A DNA stretch of 6,214 nucleotides from Desulfurococcales archaeon (GTDB lineage Archaea > Thermoproteota > Thermoprotei_A > Sulfolobales > Ignisphaeraceae): assembly GCA_027066265.1 (NCBI GenBank), contig JAMOOB010000444.1, forward strand, positions 1-6,214, read 5' to 3'. The notes below the pieces were generated by a model. The model saw nothing but the letters and a program-made list of their open reading frames with translations, made no database searches and was not told the origin of the DNA. A program made the translations under genes and the position numbers. This document shows positions 5,825 through 6,214 of the stretch, in pieces. The stretch's first letter is position 1. The number at the start of each line of letters is the position of its first letter.

Positions 5825-6040
5825 GTGGGCAAGGTTAGGATAGGTCTCGTGAAGAGGACTGCGAGGAAGCTGTTGGCTATGTATCCACAGCTATTCAACG
5901 AAGATTTCGAGCACAACAAGGAAGTGCTTAAGAAGATACTCATAACGCCTTCGAAGAAGTTGAGGAACCAGATCGCTGGATACATAACGCACCTAGTTAA
6001 GCTTAGGAAACGTCAAGAAGCTCAGACATCCTCAGTGTAA
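5825..6040 (+). CDS. rps17e: Small-subunit ribosomal protein S17e
   Basis: A component of the 30S subunit, found in archaea and eukaryotes but not in bacteria. The 71-residue product matches the whole family: GKVR at the N-terminus, VKRTARKLLAMYPQLF, DFEHNKEVL, then PSKKLRNQIAGYITHLVKLRKRQ, followed by a short QEAQTSSV tail. The GTG at 5825 is chosen because family members begin with MGKVR and GGGG (5814-5817) lies seven bases upstream. An in-frame ATG at 5804 would add MSSWGLC; it sits exactly where transcription should start, so a leaderless longer form cannot be excluded. The gene is divergent from the thermosome gene and is followed after five bases by another reading frame, probably in the same operon. 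Confidence 0.95.
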   Translation: MGKVRIGLVKRTARKLLAMYPQLFNEDFEHNKEVLKKILITPSKKLRNQIAGYITHLVKLRKRQEAQTSSV

Positions 6041-6045
6041 GCGGT

Positions 6046-6214
6046 ATGAGGATCGTTTTCCAACCCCTAGGTTCGCTACGAAGAGCTTTACCTACTAAGG
6101 AATTCGAGGTTAGTGAAGCTTTAGAAGATCTTAGATCGCTGATACGCATTCTATGTAGAGAGATTGAGAGAGCTGAACGCGTATTCGATTGCGAAGCTCT
6201 AGACGTTAGGCCGG
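6046..6214 (+). CDS. Truncated gene start, possibly a MoaD/ThiS-like beta-grasp protein
   Basis: An ATG five bases after the S17e stop opens a frame that stays open to the window edge (56 codons). The visible part begins MRIVFQPLGSLRRALPTKEF, then EVSEALEDLRSLIRILCREI and VFDCEALDVRP. A first strand ending in a G-x-LR motif, a second short strand, and a DL-rich helix resemble the start of MoaD/ThiS/SAMP-type ubiquitin-like sulfur carriers, and VRP would sit just before the usual NG-containing strand. The decisive C-terminal Gly-Gly is outside the window. No strong ribosome site precedes it (only GCGGT), so it may rely on coupling to S17e. That it is a real gene is likely from its position and codon use; the family call is tentative. 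Confidence 0.65.
   Translation, partial: MRIVFQPLGSLRRALPTKEFEVSEALEDLRSLIRILCREIERAERVFDCEALDVRP

Noticed and set aside
5779..5985. Minus-strand frame opposite S17e
   Set aside because: S17e on the plus strand is conserved along its whole length and explains this DNA; the antisense product has no family features.
1..6214. tRNA, rRNA, C/D box RNA, CRISPR or insertion sequence
   Set aside because: All non-coding gaps are 5 to 108 bases and hold only promoter, terminator and ribosome-site signals; no regularly spaced repeats, cloverleaf, paired C and D boxes or transposase were seen.

Overview
The window looks like chromosomal DNA of a hyperthermophilic archaeon, most likely Thermoproteota (Crenarchaeota), perhaps near Desulfurococcales; the genus cannot be fixed. 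The signs are a group II chaperonin (thermosome), an archaeal Rpo6/RpoK RNA polymerase subunit, ribosomal protein S17e, a Sec11-type signal peptidase, a crenarchaeal Top3-like type IA topoisomerase, archaeal Shine-Dalgarno sites (GGTGA/GAGGG type) and TATA-type promoters. Packing is very tight: no gene-free stretch exceeds about 110 bases.

Layout: (1) 1-642, minus, the N-terminal 214 codons of enolase, cut by the left edge. (2) 643-715, a short divergent promoter region. (3) 716-1012, plus, a small zinc-ribbon protein of unknown function, overlapping by 11 bases (4) 1002-1538, plus, a signal peptidase I. (5) 1507-3555, minus, a topoisomerase whose 3' end overlaps the signal peptidase 3' end by 32 bases. 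(6) 3615-3962, minus, rpoK. (7) 4034-5716, minus, a thermosome subunit with a Lys/Glu-rich tail. Thermosome, rpoK and topoisomerase run in the same direction, but each has its own upstream promoter-like element, weak for the topoisomerase. (8) 5717-5824, a divergent promoter region with two mirrored TATA boxes. (9) 5825-6040, plus, S17e. (10) 6046-6214, plus, the start of an unfinished gene that may be a MoaD/ThiS-like beta-grasp protein.

Almost everything is housekeeping: glycolysis, transcription, translation, protein folding, protein export and DNA topology. I see no mobile element, CRISPR array, tRNA, rRNA or defence cassette, and no convincing new system. The parts most worth a second look are the zinc-ribbon/signal-peptidase pair, the compact shared promoter architecture (a GCTTTATCTC-like or GCTTATA core recurs upstream of four genes), the terminator/promoter composite between thermosome and rpoK, and the truncated gene at the right edge.
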